DNA of 64,000 nucleotides from Prunus persica (GCF_000346465.2 NC_034013.1:17977624-18041623); one strand, 5' to 3'; shown: positions 46,777 through 61,924, counted from the first letter of the stretch. Translations and numbers: made by a program. Notes: a model not told the origin generated them from the letters alone.

Positions 46777-48421
46777 TAGCTGTATGAATCTGATCATTCT
46801 GAACGAATTACTCAATCTCAGGTTTCAAGAGATTGTGCCACTGAATGCAGCAAATATTGTTGTAAGATCTGAAAACCGCAAGATTTGCGAGAAATGGAAT
46901 TCATTGATTAGGGCAGCTCTTAATGACCCTGACCCTAAGAATAATATTACACAAGACTTCCGATGCATAATTAGTAAGCAAATGGTCGGAATATTGTTAT
47001 CTGTTTGGGTTAGGAGTGATCTCTGCCAATACATTAGACAGCTCAGTGTCTCATGTGTTGGCTGTGGTCTCATGGGTTGCCTAGGGAACAAGGTATATAA
47101 TATCCATTGAATATTGGAATATGGAATTTAGAATGAATTAGCTCACTTCATTTATTTTTATTTTCATAATTTAAGTTAGTTTATGCTATAGGCTTTACTT
47201 GATGATGACTTTTTGATACACACGTACATACATGCAGGGTTCGGTGTCAGTTAGATTTTGGCTGCATGAAACAAGCTTTTGCTTTGTGTGTAGTCATCTT
47301 GCTTCCGGAGGAAAAGAAGGTGATCAACGACGCAGAAACGCAAACGCAGCTGAGATTTTATCTCGCACAACCTTTCCTCCCGGGCCCTTCCCTAATTTCA
47401 CCACTAAAATTCTTGATCACGAGTATGTATATACAATTTTTCCTTCTCGATTGATGTTTTCAGCTCATCCTCAATTTATTTTTTCAAACCTTGGTCTGTT
47501 CGAAAGAAAAGAGTCGATAAAATAAATGAGAAAAACAAAAAGTTCCAATTTTTTTCTAAGTTTTAAGAGATGTTGATACCCTTGTTCGTGAACTTCTTGT
47601 TTGAGAACGCTTTTTGATTGTGGAATCTATACATATATATATTTGGAGTAATATCATATCTAATTAAGTCACTAAATAATATATGCCTATGCAGTAGGGT
47701 GATCTGGCTTGGAGACTTGAACTATAGAATCTACTTGCCTGACGCCACAACGCAGTATCTTGTGGAGAAGCAAAAGTGGAACCTTTTGTTGGAATATGAT
47801 CAGGTACTTTACAATATCCGAACGTGTAAAGAGATTCTGTCACTGTGAAACTAGCTGCTATTATCAACGTGTAAAAAGAAAAAAATTACCTTTAAAAAAA
47901 AAAATGTTTCATCTCTATCACTATCTTTTAAAGCTAAAGGTGGAACTCATGGAAGGACATGTATTCGAAGGTTGGCATGAAGGAGTAATAAACTTCGCCC
48001 CTAGCTACAAATATTACAAGAATTCGGAACTTTACTTTGGCTGCGATGAGAAGAGAAAACACAATAAAAGGCGTGCTCCAGCATGGTAAGCATCCTGAAC
48101 TGCTTGAAATTGATAAGGACTGCTACAAATCTTATCCCAGAAACAAGCAGCACAGGATGCACTGACTGATGGTTTTGTAGGTGTGATCGAATCATATGGT
48201 TCGGGAAGGGACTAAAGCAAAACCAGTATGACAGAGGCGAATTGAAGTTGTCGGACCATAGACCTGTCCGGGCGATTTTTATGGCAGAAATTAAGGTCTT
48301 AAGAGATCCTACAGGATTTCAAAGCTTTCTGTCAGACAGAATTATTTGCTTGCCAAACCATTTTGAAGAATGTTTCAATGACAAATATTCATGTAAATGG
48401 AGATCAAACTTCCATTATTGA
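46232..48421 (+). CDS. Type I inositol polyphosphate 5-phosphatase
   Basis: Seven exons: 46232-46365, 46522-46635, 46822-47092, 47238-47422, 47695-47803, 47934-48085 and 48181-48421. They total 1,206 nt, 401 residues. The catalytic fold is complete: AGSWNVGG (about 48-55), [11 protein letters not shown] (about 83-93), [19 protein letters not shown] (from 189), WLGDLNYR (239-246), [16 protein letters not shown], the RRAPAWCDRI signature (317-326) and SDHRPV (346-351). Enzymes of this class remove the 5-phosphate of inositol phosphates or phosphoinositides and damp Ca2+/IP3 signalling. The protein is at the short end of the plant class and lacks the long N-terminal WPRVVLRKWL-type region. The sequence stays open upstream of the first ATG, so an unrecognised 5' exon is possible. 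Confidence 0.9.
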
Positions 48422-49090
48422 GCATAAACTGCAATTACTATGCTTTGATCACAAGAAGATCCAAAATAATATCTACCAAAGGAAGTAGTTTCTTTTTACA
48501 TAGTACTATTTGCTGCTGATTTTGTACAGCTGAGCGAAAAAAAAATGTATGCTAGTGATTCTGTGAGTTCAAGAGTAATAATACTGAACGTAGTGCTGCA
48601 GCTAAATCATTGTAAGTAATGCATTCTCCTGTAACTACATCATCCAGTACCTCAATAGCTCTGCCTTTTTGTGACAGCACATATCTACTGAAGAGCGCCC
48701 AGTTTACTATCTTGTTAAACCGAATGAACCAGCTCAAGTGGTTCCTGATATTCAGAAGCATAAAAGAAAAGGAAAATAAGACAAATGAATGTATGCATAT
48801 GCGCAACAAAGTACAAAACCTTTAGATACTCTTAAAACAGGACGCTAAACATCTTTGAAAATGCTTGTGACACATAAGTAGGCAATTAAGCCACTTTGTT
48901 ATCAATTGCAAATTTCTATGAATGATTGAACTCTTGTGTTTTTGATAGCCCACTTTCACATGCCAACTTCCTTAAATGACAGTCAAGTAATTTGTCCAGC
49001 AATAAACCAGCTTACTAAAGATATTTAAAACAGTAATATTTTTATCTTTGATTTCAGTTATATATTACTGCATTTCTAACAAAAGCAGGA
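48422..49090. other. Short convergent spacer between 5-phosphatase and NAA40 genes
   Basis: Presumably the two 3' untranslated regions. Open frames at 48552-48809 (minus) and 48619-48825 (plus) have no recognisable content; extra NAA40 exons here cannot be excluded. Confidence 0.45.
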
Positions 49091-51318
49091 TTATACCTCC
49101 AAGATAGCTTTAGCCTCATTACTAAATGTTTTGCAAAGAATTTCATAACTCTTCTCAACTCCTATCTGCATAAATAATAAACCTGTTAAAACATTGAAGA
49201 AAAGGTGTAGGTCTTCTGTGTAATTTACACATTGTAGGTGCTTTGTTAACAATCCCTCACCAATGGATCAACTCTTGATGGTGATATAGTCGATGTAACA
49301 TATCTGGTGAAAGAAAAAGAAATCCGATCATTGGATGCACGGGCAATATAACGTATAAAAGAAAAAAAATCAAGAAATCTAATAAAACAATTAAGCACTG
49401 GTGATACTTTAGTATAAATCTGTTGAATAAAGCACCATGATATGCAACTTAAAGAACATTCCTCCTAGGTTGCTCCACAAATGATTGGTAACAGACTTCA
49501 CCAAGCTCTTAATATTAAACAACTGATATGATTTAAGACTGCATGGCAGAAGAATACATAAGCAGTACTGGACTTTCAAAATGCAAAACCAGGTAACTAT
49601 AAAGGCGAAGAACGAATTTCGTCCTTTGATCCCTTCTTGAGTGGGTTAATGTTAAATTCCAGTGATGTGTGAGAGAGCAGATTGGGGATAATCATTGTTT
49701 TCCATAGTAACCAAGTAAATATTTTCCATTGAACCAGCAAGCTGTATCACTCTAGAAAACTGAAAATCTGACACATCATGGATGAAAAACTGTATAATTT
49801 TCATTAATAATTAGGTGCGGTATATACAAGCATTTTTTTTTTTACCTCATCTTGCATAAATAGAAATTCAAAGCTGCGGAGTTTGCTTTTTGAACAGTTA
49901 GAACGACAGCGCCCATGTGGTTCTACAAAAAAAATGGAAAATGCTGGATTAATTGCCTCGATGCCAGGAAGAACAATTAACATAGAATGTTGATAAGTTG
50001 GTTAACAAAAATATTCAGACAATCAAACTGAGGTCGGAAAAAGATAAGATTCCAGTTTTAAAAATGCAAAACCTGAGGAAGTCCTCAGACATTTCTCTTT
50101 CATCTAGCATTTCATTTCATTGAGAAATCTATAAAATATAAGCGTAAAATGGGAGAGGGAACAGCAGAGTCAGCACCTTGCAAGCAATTAGCTCAATTAG
50201 TTGCATTAGGAACTTCCCCAGACCTTTCCCTTGTACGCGAGGCTCGAGTTGCAATTCATAAACATAAAGAACAGGCAATTCTTCCTCTATGACAAAGCGA
50301 AAATGTACAAACCCAACTATGGGGCCCCTCTCTTCTACACAACTAGCTGAGGTCTTTTCACGTTCAGACGTTGTTAAGAATTCAACCGAACTTGCATTTG
50401 AAGCGTTACGCACAAATACATAACGTGCTTCTGGTGCAACCATCTCCCTGCGCTTCACCTTCTCTTCCGCAGGCCACTCAGATCCATACAGCCCCTCCAT
50501 ATTGGCCTGATGATTTCTCAAAACTTGAATGAGTTTTCCCAAAAGAGCAAAGAAAGCAAATGAGAACATCAGCATAATTTGGTGGTGTTAAGCAAAAACG
50601 TCAGACAGCTTCAAATACCTTGAGGAGATTTTGAATGAATTGCTTAACATGAGAGTAGAGCTTGTCCCCCCTTCCTGATTCCAAGAATGCAGATAGGCCT
50701 AACATCCAATGAGATCACATGAAATTTCATCTTCCACAAAAAACTTTGAGGGATTCTAACTTGCAAAACCAAGCAAGACAACTGCAATATCCCCAAGAAT
50801 AATTTCTAGCCATCTAAACTTATAAAGTAGCACAAGCTCATCACTTGCATACAAAAATGGACGAACCCGTAATGGGGCTGCTACCAAAAAATGGAAGAGA
50901 AAAAAAAAAAATGGCAGCAGGGTTCCGTTTTAAATTCCCACAATTTGCCTGTTTTCCTGCTCGAATGAGCTCACTGTCCAGAATGGGTTTCCAAGAGAAA
51001 TTGAAATAGTACTGCAAATAAACAAAATCTTCAAACGAATTGTGAAAAGGTAGCATAGATAATATAAAAGCGAGGTACCGCTTATTTGGTAATGGCGAAA
51101 GGCAGGGAAAGCAGAAAGATAGTCCTTTTCGGCAGAAGCTACTTTTATCAGTGCATCCATAGCCTTCCTCTTCTCAATTATCTAAAAATCCAAAATTAAA
51201 TTGCACCAATAAGAGTTGGAATTGTTACAGATTACAGGAAAGACATGTGATTTACCTCTTTGCGCTTCGGCTTAGCCTTGTTTTCTCTGTTATTGCGTGA
51301 AAGCCCCTTGGACTCCAT
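49091..51318 (-). CDS. NAA40: N-alpha-acetyltransferase 40 (NatD), histone H4/H2A N-terminal acetyltransferase
   Basis: Seven exons on the minus strand: 51318-51256, 51181-51079, 50698-50619, 50506-50177, 49922-49846, 49303-49261 and 49165-49091. They sum to 771 nt, 256 residues. The order of blocks follows NAA40: basic N-terminus (KAKPKRKEIIEKRKAMDAL), AFPAFRHYQISGLSAFLESG, MEGLYGSEWPAEEKVKRREM, FVHFRFVIEEELPVLYVYEL, the acetyl-CoA loop QGKGLG (174-179), NHMGAVVLTVQKANSAALNF and TISPSRVDP. NatD acetylates the N-termini of histones H4 and H2A. I ended the gene at the stop directly after ILEV. A GT within that last codon could act as a donor to a further exon, but the usual plant length argues against it. 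Divergent from the dihydroxyacetone kinase gene, start codons 924 bp apart. Confidence 0.88.
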
Positions 51319-51337
51319 TGTTGCTCAAAGGATCACT

Positions 51338-51340
<3 letters not shown>

Positions 51341-51430
<90 letters not shown>
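51341..51430. repeat. (CA)n(CT)n compound microsatellite upstream of NAA40
   Basis: CA repeats at 51341-51379 pass into CT repeats to 51430, beginning 23 bp upstream of the NAA40 start codon (which lies on the other strand). It therefore lies in the NAA40 leader or core promoter. Confidence 0.9.
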
Positions 51431-51431
<1 letters not shown>

Positions 51432-52157
51432 ACCGGTATAATCGCATTCCTTTTCTTCTATAATAATCGGAAGGACCATCTTTATGAGTTATATTTTTAT
51501 AATTTAAAAATAATATACTTTGTTATTTTGGTGATAATTAAAGTTGAATACTTTCACAAGCAGCCAGAGAGTTGGGGACATTTTCCAAACCAAATGTGCT
51601 GCTGCTGGGAAGGGAATGGAAACCCTAGGAAAAGTTCATTTGTATAGGATGCGTGGAGAAGGATTTTTCAGTTCCCTGTGTATGATAATGTAAAAGCTTT
51701 TATGTTTCTTCAAAAGTTCACTTCTTTTTGCAGAGCAGCTTCATATAGTCCATCTCCATGGCGTGAATTTGCAATCATGTAGGCTATATTTAATTAATAA
51801 ATAAATTGTTTTTTTAAATGTAGGCAAAGCTAAGTTTTTTTATTTTTTTGCAACCGTGATCTGCCAATTACCGTCCTTGATCAGATAATTAGGGAAGGGG
51901 CAAAACAAAACAAAAAAAAAAAAAAACAAACAAACAAAAGCTGAGTGGTAGAAAGGGAATTTGTGAGAAAAAGGAAGGATAAAATGATAAAAACAGAGCA
52001 AGGAAATTTCTCGCTCAGACAAGCAACCATCAACTCGCACACCCACTCTTTTCTCAAGCAAAAGCTCCCTCTACCGCAGGTGAGAGAGACTTTTCACACA
52101 CATATATATACAGACATACAGACGCAGAGCCCGACTCCACCAATACCATCTACTCTC

Positions 52158-52201
<44 letters not shown>

Positions 52202-52242
52202 GCAAACCACTGTTGGCTAGGGTTTAATTGCTTATCATCGCC
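51431..52242. promoter_or_regulatory. Divergent intergenic region between NAA40 and dihydroxyacetone kinase
   Basis: Carries the promoters of both divergent genes. No gene of its own. It includes an A-rich run at 51905-51935 and a (CT)n tract at 52165-52199, 40 bp before the kinase start codon. Confidence 0.6.
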
Positions 52243-55200
52243 ATGGCTTTTCACGCCAAGAAGCTCATCAACGACCCCAATGGTACGCAATTCGCCTTCC
52301 TCACTCTTGCATTTTCTACTCCGATTATTTTTTTGCCCTTCCTTGTGATTATCCCTCAACTTCGTGTTTGATTTTTCGAGTATGTTGCCGAGTAAAATGA
52401 GAGGAAATGTGAAGATAATGAAATTTAGGGGTCACGATACTTCTGTGCACTTTAGGTGGGGGTCACTTGTAGTAACAAGAGAAATGAAGCATAACGTTTG
52501 CTTAATTTTCACTAAGAGACTTCTGAATTTTTTGTATCCATGGTTGCAGATGTGGTGACTGAGTTCATCGAGGGTCTTGTTGAAACTTATCCTGGGCTGC
52601 AGTACTTAGATGGTTTCCCTCAGGTATTTTTTCCTGTTGCTTTGTTCCTTTCTTTATTTTACCTCCGCCTTGTGTTTATCCCTCAATGCCATAGCCTTAA
52701 GTATGCAAATAACTAATATAATTGTGTCATTTCCTAAATGGGGATTACAGGTGAAGGTTGTGTTGCGAGCTGATGTCTCCGGTGGTACATATGACAAAGT
52801 TGCTGTTATATCAGGTTTGTTTGAGTCTCTGCAATTAAAATATTTTCAATGTAAGAATGAAAATGAAATTTTAAAGCGTGTATGACACAGAGGATTTTCT
52901 TAATAATTTGATCATACAGGTGGTGGAAGTGGGCATGAGCCTGCACACGCTGGATTTGTGGGGGAAGGGATGCTGACAGCAGCTATATGTGGGGATGTTT
53001 TTGCCTCACCACCAGTTGATTCAGTTCTAGCAGTATGGTCTCCTGCAATTTATTTCTTTTAATTGGAAGGAAACTACACCTTGTCGATTTATGTACGATT
53101 GTTACCTTAGGTGACTTTGATCTAATATGATTGAACTTTAGGGCATCCGAGCTGTAACTGGTCCTATGGGTTGCCTTCTGATTGTCAAGGTATAATTTCT
53201 ACTTTGTGTTAAAATTTGCTTTGTGAGGGTATTCTATGTGTGGTTGGGATGTTAAATGACAGCAATGGCATGTGGTTGGAGCATTCTGAAAACCCATTAT
53301 TGATAGAAATTGAAAACATTAAATAGTAATAGAAATTGGTGGAAAATTGCATCTTCATCTGTATAAAATTCTGGAATTTCTTCTCGGATTCATAAATATT
53401 TATGGTGACAAGCAGGGCCAAATTTGGAAATGCGGCTTTTGGTTTTCTTGATATATGTTGTTGCTTTTTGGTTGTTGACAGAATTATACTGGGGACTGTT
53501 TAAATTTTGGTTTAGCTGCAGAGCAAGCAAAATCAGAAGGTTATAAAGTAGAGGTATGCTTTATTTTGTGAATTCTTTCCTTTAGCAAGCACCAGAGGGT
53601 ATAAACAAAGGGACTGCCCTTTAATGTTGCAGACTGTAATTGTTGGAGATGATTGTGCATTACCCCCGCCTCGAGGCATAGCTGGTCGAAGGGGTTTGGC
53701 CGGGACCATTCTTATTCATAAGGTTCTCTCTCTCTCAACTGTTTCCATTTGTAATGTGGTTTCTTTAAACTATTGTATTCAACCATTTCTTTGTGTTATC
53801 TGTCATTTCATGTATGCGTGAAAGCTCATTGTGAAGGATGTTAGAAATAGGGTGTTATGTTCCTGAAGGGTTGGAAACCTTTTCACCCATGTCTTCACAT
53901 CCTAATTAAAACACTGGTTCGTAGTATCAATTGTTAATCTTCAAATTTGTGACCCCTTTGTGAACAGATTGCTGGAGCTGCTGCTGCTGCTGGCCTTTCG
54001 CTTGCCGATGTTGCCGCAGAAGCAAGTCGTGCATCTGAAATGGTTGGAACAATGGGTGTTGCATTATCTGTTTGCACATTGCCTGGTCGGGTTACACCGG
54101 ACCGTGTGGGTCCAGGAAAGATGGAACTTGGTCTTGGAATCGTAAGTTATTCTCATCAAGTAACCTGGTCCATAAATCCAAAAGTTATGCGCTTGTTTTC
54201 TAATCATGTTAAAACATCAGTCTGTTTCTGGTTTGCATACCATAAACATTAGTCTGTTTCTGGTTTGCATACCATACATTGGAATTCATTATATTTGCTC
54301 AAATTCGTCAAGCCATATCCTGAATTGATTGTTTTTAACCCTATGGGATTTGTATCTGGCTATGATTTACCAGCATACTGTTCATACGGACTGGCACTTT
54401 TATTTACTTCTTAAATACTTTGTCAAGCTGACTAAAACTGGATTACTTTTACAGCATGGAGAACCTGGTGCTGCTGTAGCTGACCTTCAACCCGTGGATG
54501 TGATAGTTTCTCATGTTCTTAAGCAGATTTTGTCGCCAGTATACCCCCATACTTTTTAATCAATGCTTATGTCAAATATGTTTTCTTTACGTAATAAGAA
54601 TGGACATTTAATATATAGTTCATGCCTCAAGTAAGTTAGAGTCCAGTTAAATGTGTGGTAAGAATATTGTCTTGTGAAGATAGTCAATCGATTCTTAGGT
54701 AGTTGAGTAGGATATACATAAGAAAAAGGGGAATGTATAGAATTGATTCAACACTTCATTCCAATTCTAGAGTGCGGTGAACAAAGCGCTTTCACAATGC
54801 ATAGGATGAACTATTTTGTATCTACATTTTTTTTCCTACAACCCGCTGAATCGAGCTCTAAATTTCTAAAAGATCCAATTTATATTTTTTGCAGGAAACT
54901 AACTACGTTCCAATTACTCGAGGTAGTAGAGTTGTGCTTATGGTCAACGGGTACGTTGGGTTTTTTACTTTATGGATTATATGAGAATTTAATTATATGG
55001 GACTTAAAACATTACTGATGCAAGGTGCATCATAATTGATAGAACAAGAATCTGATGATCTGAGAGAAAATATGCTTACTCAGTTGAGTGGATTTAACTT
55101 TCCATTTTCTTCTTCCAGAGGTTTGCATGTCAATGGAAATGGAAAAAAAAAAAAAAAAAAAAAAAAAAACAATTTGGCATCTTGAGAGGAACTATCCCGA

Positions 55201-58200
55201 ATTCAGATCAATATGTTCCTCTCTCTCTCTCTCTCTCAGTTACGATTTGTGTTTTATGGGAAACTATTCCCTTATAGATACAAGTAAAGATGACCGTTTT
55301 GTCTTTTTAACTCTAGATTCAGTGACATGATCCCTTACCATTATTCATATTGAAAGTTGAAAGAGGAAAAATGTTGTGTACAAACTGTCTTTCATGCTAT
55401 ATATTTGCTTAAGAGTTGTATATTTTTTTTTACCAAGTCAATTAAAGCTAGCATTGTAAATTTATGAGGAAAGGCAAATGTTGAAATTTCTTAACTTTCT
55501 TTCTTCCTTATCAACTTTCTTACTCTGTGTGTTATTTTCCAATTAAATTCCAATGTCAGTCCAGGCAGAACTCTTATTATGTTACTTTCGTTTTTCTTTT
55601 CTTTTATGGCAGGTTAGGTGCAACTCCTGTAATGGAACTGATGATTGCATCCGGTAAAGCAGTACCTAAGTTGCAGCTGGAACATGGATTGGCTGTTGAT
55701 AGAGTATATACTGGGTCATTTATGACTTCTCTTGATATGGCAGGTTTGTTCTCTGACACATGCTGAGAGTGTTAGTTATATTAATAATATACACATTCTT
55801 GACACTGTTTCTTCAGGTTTTTCGATTTCTATCATGAAGGCTGATCAAGCTATTTTGCAACGTCTGGATGCTGCAACAAAGGCTCCACATTGGCCTGTTG
55901 GTGTTGATGGTATCTGATTATGGTGTTTGAATGTTTCTTATATTCATGTTTTACTTTGTAAATAGTATTTGCTTTCATGAATGTCTAGTGGCATTGGTGT
56001 CATGAATAAGTTATTTTTCTGTTGTATAAAAATACATACTACACTTCATTATTACCATATATACTTATTAAACATTAAAAATAAGTCAAAATTAGGTATG
56101 TTGAACTCAGTGGTTGTCCTTGCTTGCAGGCAATCACCCACCTGCAAAGATTCCTGTTCCATTGCCTCCATCTCGCTCAACAAAGAGTGATGAGGTATGT
56201 TCGTACCTTTGTTTGAACAAATAGGTATGTACAACCGTGTTCTTAGAACATGTCCTTGTCAGTCTACACTTCGACTTTTCTGTAAGTTGTCTGGTGGGTG
56301 AATAACTTTGTTTTCTGTTTTTACAAGTATGTATTGGTCGTTGACATTAGTGTTGGTGTCCAAAATTGTTGAACAGGTTATGGTAGGATAGTAGTTTCAT
56401 AGCATAATTGGGTGTCTTTTTCAACAACAAAAAAAGGGCATAATTGGGTGCACTTGTTTGTGTTTTGCACTAAACTATTTCTAGTTTGAGTTGAGCTTCA
56501 AAACTATCCAGAATGTCCTCTTTGGAGAATCATGGATGCCCAATAGTTAATCATTGGATGTGTTTTTTGCCTCTACTAACTCTTTGCTTTCAATTAGTCA
56601 TTAGGTCGGCCAGCACAACTGAATGCACAAGGCCAGATTCTTGAGGTGGCTATTGAAGCAGCTGCACATGCTGTGAAAAAACTTAGGGACAATTTGAATG
56701 AATGGGATAGCAAAGTAGGTGATGGTGACTGTGGGTCAACCGTAAGTCCCCACCTTGATCCTTTCTTTCATTTACTTCTTGATTCATGATATGTTGCATG
56801 CTAAATCTTGTGCCTGTCCTTGATCTTTTTTGTCTTCCAAATCAAAGAATTGTCACATGCTAAATCTTATGCTCTCTCTGACCAAAAAAAAAATTGCTTT
56901 TTGTTGCAGATGTATAGAGGTGCGGCAGCAGTTTTGGAAGACATGCAAAAGTAGGTTTGATTTTCAGTTTCCTTTTCTTTTTCTTTTTTTATTTTAATTT
57001 TTGGTTCCAGAGGGGGAGTGGTGGACAAATCTTGTCATGTTTTACTAGAAGAAGAATATGCACATGACTGACTTTTGATGTTGTCTTCATAATGCATTGT
57101 TGGAATAGCGTGCCTGTTATTAGAGAAAACATGATAGGGCAGTGTGGAAAGTAGCATGCCTGGGTTCAATCCTGTGTCATTTCCCTTATTTTCCTAGCCA
57201 AAAAAAAAAATAATGAAAATATAGTATTACAAATGCTGGTTTGTTGCTTTCAGGTTTCTGAACAGTTTTATTAGCAATATAGAGAATTAATTGTTCATAC
57301 CCGGTGATTATCATTCCAAACTAATCTTTTATTCATGGTCGTGTCTGTATTGCCGTATTGCAGTTATCCCCTGAATGATGCAACCGAAACAGTGAATGAA
57401 ATTGCATCATCTGTCAGAAGAGTTATGGGCGGCACAAGCGGGATCCTGTATTCAGCTTCCCCTGTTTCAATAAATTTTGACAGAAATTTTTTCAGTAATG
57501 TTTTTTAGCTGCATTTACCCAGACATGCTTCTTTACATCTATATTCTTGATACAGATATACCATATTTTGCAAGGCAGCCTATGCACAGTTGAAAGCAAG
57601 CACCCAAGGAGTTGTCACATCAAAAAATTGTGAGACAATTCCCCTCCTAATGGGATAATTTTTAGACTCTTTTCACCTTGACTTAACATTCTCTTGATTC
57701 AGGGGCTGAAGCGCTTGAAGCTTCCATTGCTGCTGTCAGTAAATATGGTGGGGCTAGTGCTGGTTACCGGACATTGTTAGATGCCCTTATTCCAGCATCA
57801 GCAGTTCTTCAGGAGGTCGTCGATAATTATCATTTTCTTCTTCTTCTTTTTTGCCGTGGCCTCATAATTTGGTACTTATATCTGTTTTGAAAAACAGAGG
57901 TTAAAGGCTGGTGATGATCCTGCGACTGCTTTTCTTCTCTCATCTGAAGCAGCACTGGCTGGAGCTGAGTCAACGAAGCACATGCAGGCACAGGTGGAAT
58001 ATAAGCTGATTCTCTTTTTTGTAAATTTTTCTTTAGAATCCCAATTACAGTTTGCTCGAGTGAAGCCATCCTCCTTGTAAATGGGAATCTGACGTCCTGT
58101 TCTATGTAGGCTGGCCGATCAAGTTATATATCTGGGGAGAAACTTGCCTCAGTCCCAGACCCAGGTGCAATGGCGGCCGCATCGTGGTACAGAGCAGCAG

Positions 58201-58238
58201 CCTTAGCTGTCAAGTACAAATACCAGACATCTTCATAG
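52243..58238 (+). CDS. Dihydroxyacetone kinase (ATP-dependent, DhaK-DhaL fusion)
   Basis: Twenty exons run from ATG at 52243 to TAG at 58236-58238: 52243-52282, 52550-52623, 52751-52814, 52920-53032, 53142-53189, 53482-53553, 53633-53722, 53968-54141, 54455-54538, 54895-54950, 55613-55743, 55817-55909, 56130-56194, 56598-56741, 56910-56950, 57364-57447, 57556-57629, 57703-57815, 57898-57993 and 58110-58238. They sum to 1,785 nt, 594 residues, the full single-chain length. The DhaK half has the substrate loop [19 protein letters not shown] (from 60) and the substrate-binding His226 in GIHGEPG. The DhaL half has GDGDCGST (409-416) with the Mg-ATP aspartates, [10 protein letters not shown] and GGTSGIL. 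The enzyme phosphorylates dihydroxyacetone; homologues also form FAD-derived cyclic FMN. No organelle signal is obvious. The 5' leader has a (CT)n tract. Confidence 0.94.
55144..55169 (+). repeat. Poly(A) run in a kinase intron
   Basis: About 26 consecutive A in intron 10. No associated retrotransposon body is recognisable. Confidence 0.8.
57130..57215 (+). mobile_element. SINE-like remnant in a kinase intron
   Basis: An A-box-like TAGGGCAGTGTGG (57135-57147) and B-box GGTTCAATCC (57163-57172) are followed within 40 bp by an A-rich tract. It sits in intron 15. The evidence is two short motifs, so this is tentative. Confidence 0.35.
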
Positions 58239-59400
58239 AGCAATGCGTTAGAGCTGTTGTTGCATTTCTGCCATTTTTAACTGCAGATACATACATGCAT
58301 ACATACAGGCAGCCAACTAATTTTTGTTCAAATTTTTGCACCACTAACAATTTGGGCTTTCCGCGTATGCTTTTTGTGCGTAATGCTGAGAGAGCGAGTT
58401 CCATCCGTATGATAATGATACCATGTCTGTCTTGATATCTGTTTAGAAATATGTAAATTTCAAATATTGATATTTGATAGCATTCAGAATCAGAATAATG
58501 TGCATCAATATCGATCTAAGCGCGCATGTGGTTGTAAGTTCAGTTGTAAGCAACCATCTGTTTCAAACGCTCAACTTTTTTTTATTTATAATGATTTCTC
58601 TTTAACTATGCTTACGCAAATTTATAAAGCAACCCGCTATTTGGCTTGGTTTGAAGTTGTATCCAACTTTATTTATTTTAGAGATAAAATTGTTATTGTC
58701 AGTCATATTATATATTTTCTTTTTGCATTAATTTTTCATCTCAACCCTTATGCTCGGTCAGACTTGATGTGTGTAGCTGCCTCAAGTACCAGTAAGGAAA
58801 TATAACGTTTATAAATGATAGAGAATAAGGCACGTGTATCTATTTTATTTAATTAGCATTTGTAAAAAGAAAAGAAAAGAGAAAAATGGATGACAAAACA
58901 AAGGAATTAGCGTTAGTTAAATTTAAATTAATTAAGGCAATCGATAGCGTGTCAAAGAACGAAAGACGCGTCGCTTGAAATGACCTCATGATAGTATTTT
59001 ACGTTTCGGTGAACTTTCACTGTAAGAGAAAAGGAGAAGCAGGCCCGACATGGACACCGAATTAGTGGGCCCCTGGATATCCGTGCAGGTACGTAATACA
59101 AGCGAAGCGACTCACACGGCAGGCTGGCTGGCTGCAGAGAACACAATGGTTGAATCTCAACCGTTAGATTAGATTCTAACAATTAGTATTGACCCCAAAT
59201 TTTTTAAATAAATAAATAATAATAAAAAACCTAGTAGTAGTAACAAGGATCCAGTTATAATTGATTTATTCTAAAGAGACTTGAATCTAAATGGTTGTAC
59301 TTATTGTTATTAGTATAGACAAAGGGCCAAAAGTTTGATTGATTTCATCGGTCAACTAAATCCAAACTCCACATTTCGCCAAAATCAGAACAGAGACCAA
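58239..59400. other. Spacer and calmodulin promoter
   Basis: The 3' untranslated region of the kinase gene and the promoter/leader of the calmodulin gene. No gene, RNA or repeat is recognised. Confidence 0.5.
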
Positions 59401-61220
<1,820 letters not shown>

Positions 61221-61924
61221 ATGTAGCTTTTGGATTCTAAACAGGGTAGGGGTATTGATTAAACATGCGCGGTTTATTATAGAATTAGTAATTTGGACCA
61301 TTGTTGACAAGGTAGAATTCTCTTTTATGTTGTTGGGTAGAATTTAGCTTTGCTGCTGAATTATAAAATGTTGTGCTTATCTATGTGGATTTCTCTTTTC
61401 TTTCGGGAATTTCTTAATATTTCTTTCTTATTCCCTCTCTGAATTCCTAGTATAATAAGCAGAAGTTTGCTGCTGTGCTGACACATTGCGTCAAAAGTTT
61501 GCTGTTCTGGGCTGAAACAATTATATGAATAAGAGATCAAAGAAGGCCCAATAGAAAGGCCGAATCAGAAAAGGTTACTCGGCCAAAATCTGCAAAGCTT
61601 CAGACAAATGGCGTGTAAAATGCCCACGCATAACAGAGCATAAGGCCTAAAACATATAAAGCTTGGGCCGTCTTCTTCCTAGTGTTAGTATAGGCCTAAA
61701 AATAATATGCAAACGCAGCAAACACCACCTCATATTTTACTCACTTTTCTATGGCTCTTAAGTGAGGCCCTATCTCTTAATTGTTGGATCAAATTGGTTA
61801 ATCTGATTCAACGATTAAGAAATAGGACCTCACTTAAGGGTTATGTATAAGACCCTCTCTATAGAATGACTCCTTTCTTTTGAGTGTAACGAAACTTGTC
61901 TCCTGAGCCAGAGGCCCATTCTAG
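61221..61924. other. Calmodulin 3' region and MITE
   Basis: The calmodulin 3' untranslated region, then a MITE at 61745-61873. No gene seen. Confidence 0.5.
61745..61873. mobile_element. MITE-like element with long hairpin
   Basis: CTTAAGTGAGGCCCTATCTC (from 61757) and its near-perfect inverted partner ending at 61838 form a hairpin with arms of about 37 bp and a short loop. It is related to 4252-4415 in opposite orientation. Confidence 0.6.

Noticed and set aside
48552..48809. An additional 3' exon of NAA40
   Set aside because: No splice pair joined it in frame with recognisable content; the stop after ILEV gives the usual plant length.
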